33,259 bases of DNA from assembly GCA_003427395.1 (NCBI GenBank), contig BFEA01000188.1, forward strand, positions 2,395,471-2,428,729. The letters run 5' to 3'. The notes beneath the pieces are model-generated. The model ran no database searches, was not told where the DNA came from, and saw only the letters and a list, made by a program, of their open reading frames with translations. Shown piece by piece: positions 29,961-33,259 of the stretch. Position numbers and translations under genes: made by a program. How positions within the stretch are numbered: the stretch's first letter is position 1; each line of letters begins with the position of its first letter. The stretch is from Chara braunii (taxonomy: Eukaryota; Streptophyta; Charophyceae; Charales; Characeae).

Positions 29961-31027
29961 AAGAACACTCTCCTCCTTCTTGCCAGTGTAGGTCGAGGCA
30001 CTTTAACTTTTATTTTCCTTTCATCAGTATCCTTATCATCCCGCAGCACTCCCTTTCCTTTCTTGTCATCACCCCCATCTCCGTCTCCATCTCCACCTCC
30101 TCCGCCGCTGCCTCGAACTATCTTGTCAATTATGGCGGGAGTAAAGGTTTGTGTGATATGGTTATCTAATTTCTGGATATACAATTGAATATATTGATCA
30201 ACATCTCTGGCGGACTTCTGCAGAAAGGTGTTCCAAACTCCTTCAAACTCATATTGGTGGGTCTCAACCTTTTGCCGATTTCTATTCATTGCCTCCAACT
30301 CCTGCTTCGTATGTAAGACTGTTTCTGTCAAGAGGGCTAATTTCTCTTCTGTGGCAGCCTGTTTCTCTTTCTGATTTTGCAATTCTTTATGCAGTCTCGT
30401 GCCCTCTGCTTGCAGCCTTTTTCTTTCATCAAGCTCTTGCGGCTTTGCTGCTAACATTCTCATATGCAGTTCTGCACGCTTTTCCTCTAGCAAGAGTTCC
30501 TTTTCCTTTTGATCTTTGATACATGCTAGTTTCACAACGAACAGATCCCTCTCTTCATCTGTTTCCTCAATCCTATCATTGGAGTATGCATACTGGTCGT
30601 ACCAGTCCAGCGGTTTGACATCAAGTTCACCACCTGTCTGGCTTGTCTCACCTCTTTCTGTCCGCCGCCTGATGAGCCTGTCATCGGCAGGTTCATCTTC
30701 TTTTTCAATTGTCTGCAGTTCTTCTTTCAACTCTTTCTCTAACTTTTATTTCATCTCCGTCTTCATTCTTTCTTCTTCCATTTGTATTTTCTTCTTTACT
30801 TCTTCTTCTTTCTGTCTTTTCCTTTCTTCTTTTTCTTTCTTCTTTTCTGCCTCACGACGATCCACTTCAGCCTGCTCTGCAGGTGTAAGCCCTGGCTTTG
30901 TACCTCCTGATCTCAACATCATACGGGAGCTGCATACTCTCCCGAAGCCCAGGGGAAAGAAAACTTTGAACAAGGGACCCATCAGAACAGAAAGGGCCAA
31001 CAACCCTTGCATAGGGTAGTCGTCCAT
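29942..31027 (-). pseudogene. gypsy-2 gag N-terminus: long charged coiled coil
   Basis: A possible start is ATG 31027 (MDDYPMQGLL, CCATGG context). Another is the MMLRSGGTKPGL segment at about 30920, which looks like the original N-terminus. A long Lys/Glu coiled coil follows (EKKKEKEERKRQKEEEVKKK). It is broken by a single in-frame TAA at 30746-30748 and continues in the same frame (KEELQTIEKEDEP, QKEKELLLEEKRAELHMRML, KQAATEEKLALLTETVLHTK). The Gly/Asp-rich GSGGGGGDGDGDGG precedes KIKVKVPRPT. The coiled coil may drive Gag assembly. The frame is lost before the capsid at about 29950. Confidence 0.75.
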
Positions 31028-31970
31028 GGCGGAACTCAGCACAGGGACCCCTCCGCTGGTCCCACCAGGTAAGACTCCAAATAGTTATCCTTAGGCTAAT
31101 CTGTCATGGATGGGATGATTCTTTTTTTTGTTTTCAGACTCTGGATGTCACTGCTTTAACAATAATGAATTTCAGAACTTTCAAAAACTTTTGATTTTAC
31201 TTTACTAATCAAATAAAGAAGAGAATTCTGTTGTTGTTTTTTTTTCCTCTTTCTTAACTTTGCTTGCTGTCTGTCTTCAACTTCAATATGCCCTCGTTGT
31301 ATTTACACTTGTCTGGCCCTGCCTTGTTTCTATCTTTTTTCGTTTTTACATTACCAATGCACTGGCCTGTTGCGCAGGACAAGGCTGGAGCTTACACAAT
31401 GTCAGATGCACGGCTAGTACTTCAACCACAAAATCAACTTGCCCTGTTCACTTATTGCCTTATTACTCGGGTGCTATCTGACGTGGCAATCTGCCACTAT
31501 GCCCACAGCCTATCCCTATCCTTTCCTACCACTTAGCGCAGATGTCAGACCATATGTCAGGGAAGTAGGACCAGATGATGACTCTGACCTGCTATCGACT
31601 CTGACTTAACCAGACTCTCGCGCCCTGACCTTCAGACCGGACCAGATATGGACAGACAGCAGCAGCAGCGACCACCAGAGAGGAGGGGTAGAAGAAGGTA
31701 CTCAACACAACTCCACACACAGCCAGGTAAGGGGTAAGAGGTTCTTCTATTCTCTGCGGACGTCGATGAAGTCTCCCCGATCGCTCCACGCTCCACGCGT
31801 AGGTAAAACACTTCTCCTTAACCCCTTCCTCTTCGGCCTGCTTTCCCCTCCTTATCCCAATCCTCAACACACACTTCTTCGTTCTCCACCATTGCCAGCA
31901 TTCATTGAGCCAGCATACCTCCCTCGCCGGCCTTACTCATGCCAGCGCTCCAGTGAGCGTAACGAGTTCT
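31028..31970 (-). other. gypsy-2 5' leader, no clear gene
   Basis: About 940 bases between the primer-binding site and gag. On the plus strand there are some splice-like sites and a short protein-like frame ending near 31608 (DVRPYVREVGPDDDSDLL), but no supportable gene. Long leaders occur in Ty3/gypsy elements. Confidence 0.45.
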
Positions 31971-31982
31971 GCTCTAATACCA
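31971..31982 (-). other. primer-binding site, initiator tRNA-Met type
   Basis: Minus strand TGGTATTAGAGC, one mismatch from TGGTATCAGAGC, the complement of the initiator tRNA-Met 3' end. It is preceded by AATT and a CA end (TTGCA), the usual LTR-PBS arrangement in plants. It defines the inner end of the gypsy-2 LTR at 31987. Confidence 0.8.
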
Positions 31983-32590
31983 AATTTGCAAGGAACCCGA
32001 CTGTTAACACTTGCTGGAGTGCGCCAGATATCATGCATTCACTCACATTTCACAGATGCACGATGTCTCACACAAAGCTTCAATGGGAGAAAAACGAGAC
32101 CAAGGAACTCAGCTCAATTATAATAACCAGAATAAGAGAGTTTATCACGAGTTCAGATTGTACAGCGCCCCAACAGGATTGCAAGTCTTCCTCCTCCTTC
32201 GAACCGGCGTACAGAAGGTAAGTATCACCATAACTTTCGCTCCCCTCTGTCCTTCCTCTCTCTCTCTCTCTCTGTGTATGTCTTCTCTCTCTCCCTTTGT
32301 CCCAATGTAGTAGCCCTGGTCTTCCTTCTACTCACACATCATCTATGCACACTCCCTAACACATGAGGATCTACTATGAATACTACTCACTGATGTACAA
32401 ACTCTATCACCCCTACTACTAACACAGGTTGGCGCAACTATGGCTGCCTCAGCAAGCCAGCGCTCAGCATCTCTCTCTTTTGCGCAGCATCAAGCCAGCG
32501 CTCTCCCTCTGCATGCTAGCGCACAAGTGCCTTCAGCACTTCCACGCATCAATGCTACTTGAGTTTTGTCATGTGGGAGGCTGGTCTGCT

Positions 32591-32598
32591 CCTTTATA
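32591..32598 (-). promoter_or_regulatory. candidate TATA box of the gypsy-2 LTR
   Basis: TATAAAGG on the minus strand, about 600 bases upstream of the primer-binding site. Good match and sensible position for a U3 promoter. Confidence 0.5.
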
Positions 32599-32822
32599 CT
32601 AATGGCACGGCCTTGTGAGGCCTGAATCAGCCTCCCTTGGGACTCTTTCCCTGTCCCAGGCTGTGCAGAGTGTGTCCCAGTACCTTTCCCTCAAGGTTTG
32701 CTGCTGCTGCGGCCTTCAGGCCTGAATTTCAAACTTGGGGCCTGTATCTAGACTCTCCCTCCGACTTAATTCGTGGCTGGAAGTTAACCTTTTGACTTCT
32801 GTTAAATAGGCACACCTACTGC

Positions 32823-32940
32823 CCGAACAAACACACATTACGTATGAACAGACACATAGACTGCATGTACAGACACATCTCCTGCATGAACAAACATGAC
32901 TTGCACACCCCTCGGATGAACAGATGTGACTCCCATATCT
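32823..32940. repeat. degenerate 22-30 bp repeats in LTR U3
   Basis: Five variants of (A)TGAACAGACACAT (for example at about 32843, 32865, 32885 and 32914) in irregular spacing, upstream of the TATA box on the minus strand. They could be enhancer-type repeats. Confidence 0.5.
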
Positions 32941-33210
32941 GAATATTGCACCTGTTCGTCCAGGAGCACAACTGTGACCTTTGACATTGACTTTTACTTA
33001 GCTAGGATGTGACTTCTGACCCAGAGAACATGTCCTTTGATCTGCTTTCACGAGCTGGGCTCAGGGCGAGTGACCCCTCTATGATGCATTCGTCAAACAG
33101 AGGCTGAATCAAGTAAAGGCCCTTTTATCGAACAAGTGGAACCCGCCACGGCTACGCCGTCGCTCACAGCAACGCTCGCTGATGGCGTCTTCTGGCGTCT
33201 GCTCTGTCCG

Positions 33211-33212
<2 letters not shown>

Positions 33213-33259
<47 letters not shown>
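33213..33259. repeat. (CT)n microsatellite at window end
   Basis: Uninterrupted CT repeat continuing past the last base. Confidence 0.95.

Larger units (their letters stand above)
26039..33259 (-). mobile_element. gypsy-2: Ty3/gypsy LTR retrotransposon, 3' part replaced by the giant element
   Basis: Minus-strand order from the right: LTR (from 31987), tRNA-iMet primer-binding site, leader, gag with coiled coil and zinc knuckle, protease, reverse transcriptase, RNase H, integrase. Integrase stops between its second Asp and its Glu, where the giant element's LTR starts. The remaining integrase and 3' LTR are not found on the far side. The protein type differs from gypsy-1 and from the giant element. 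Multiple stops and frameshifts make it inactive. Confidence 0.85.
31987..33259 (-). repeat. gypsy-2 5' LTR (partial, runs off the window)
   Basis: Inner end TGCAAGG (plus strand) next to the spacer and primer-binding site. It holds a TATA box at 32591-32598 and degenerate short repeats at 32823-32940, and passes into a CT tract at the window end. The outer end and target duplication are outside the window, so the length is at least 1.27 kb or less if the LTR stops before the CT tract. Confidence 0.65.

Noticed and set aside
13439-30748. Stop codon reassignment to explain in-frame TAA, TAG and TGA
   Set aside because: All three stops occur at positions for different residues (Trp, Arg, Gln, Tyr), together with frameshifts, so simple decay fits better.
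31260-32310. Possible spliced host gene on the plus strand (AGGTAAGT at about 32216, CAG sites near 31377 and 31535)
   Set aside because: No exon chain with a recognisable protein could be built, and the region is explained by the gypsy-2 leader and LTR.

Overview
This is a repeat-rich eukaryotic window with no convincing single-copy host gene. It holds long GT/GA microsatellites and at least three Ty3/gypsy-type LTR retrotransposons, all coding on the minus strand and all broken by stops and frameshifts. One tRNA primer-binding site matches the 3' end of tRNA-Asp and the other matches initiator tRNA-Met, both common in the green lineage. From memory, the polymerase proteins resemble those of charophyte green algae such as Chara. 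I ran no search, so the organism is a guess.

Layout. 1-1080: three copies of a composite unit (about 110 bp of unique sequence, then a T-run, (TG)n and (GA)n). 1081-3414: fragment 'gypsy-1', a truncated protease and reverse transcriptase. 3415-26038: a giant LTR element of about 22.6 kb on the minus strand, here called the giant element. Its 5' LTR is 23099-26038, with a tRNA-Asp primer-binding site at 23078-23094. Its 3' LTR is 3415-6370. Reading from high to low coordinates, the interior has an unusual accessory ORF region (22827-20701), gag (20370-17226, interrupted by a hAT-like DNA transposon at 17971-19325 that contains a 599-base assembly gap), protease, reverse transcriptase, RNase H and integrase (to about 13300), then about 7 kb of mostly non-coding sequence. 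That last stretch includes a plus-strand TATA box and ORF at 10392-10984. 26039-33259: 'gypsy-2', into whose integrase gene the giant element appears to have inserted. It keeps integrase (partial), RNase H, reverse transcriptase, protease, gag, a tRNA-iMet primer-binding site and the start of its 5' LTR, which runs off the window.

The most unusual feature is a family of related protein modules in the giant element. Two full, one frameshifted and one half copy can be followed between the primer-binding site and gag, and a further relative lies inside each LTR. All share an F-P/Q-Y start, a D-x(2,3)-D-x-x-x-Y-V/L-x-K core and a P-P-x-P...W tail. I do not recognise the family. An extra ORF upstream of gag, very long LTRs and an antisense ORF behind integrase are each known from plant Tat/Ogre-type elements. 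A tandemly repeated module that also occurs inside the LTR is not something I know of.

Most premature stops that can be read against a conserved motif fit C-to-T or G-to-A changes (CGA to TGA, CAG to TAG, TGG to TGA). The elements therefore look old and possibly cytosine-methylated.
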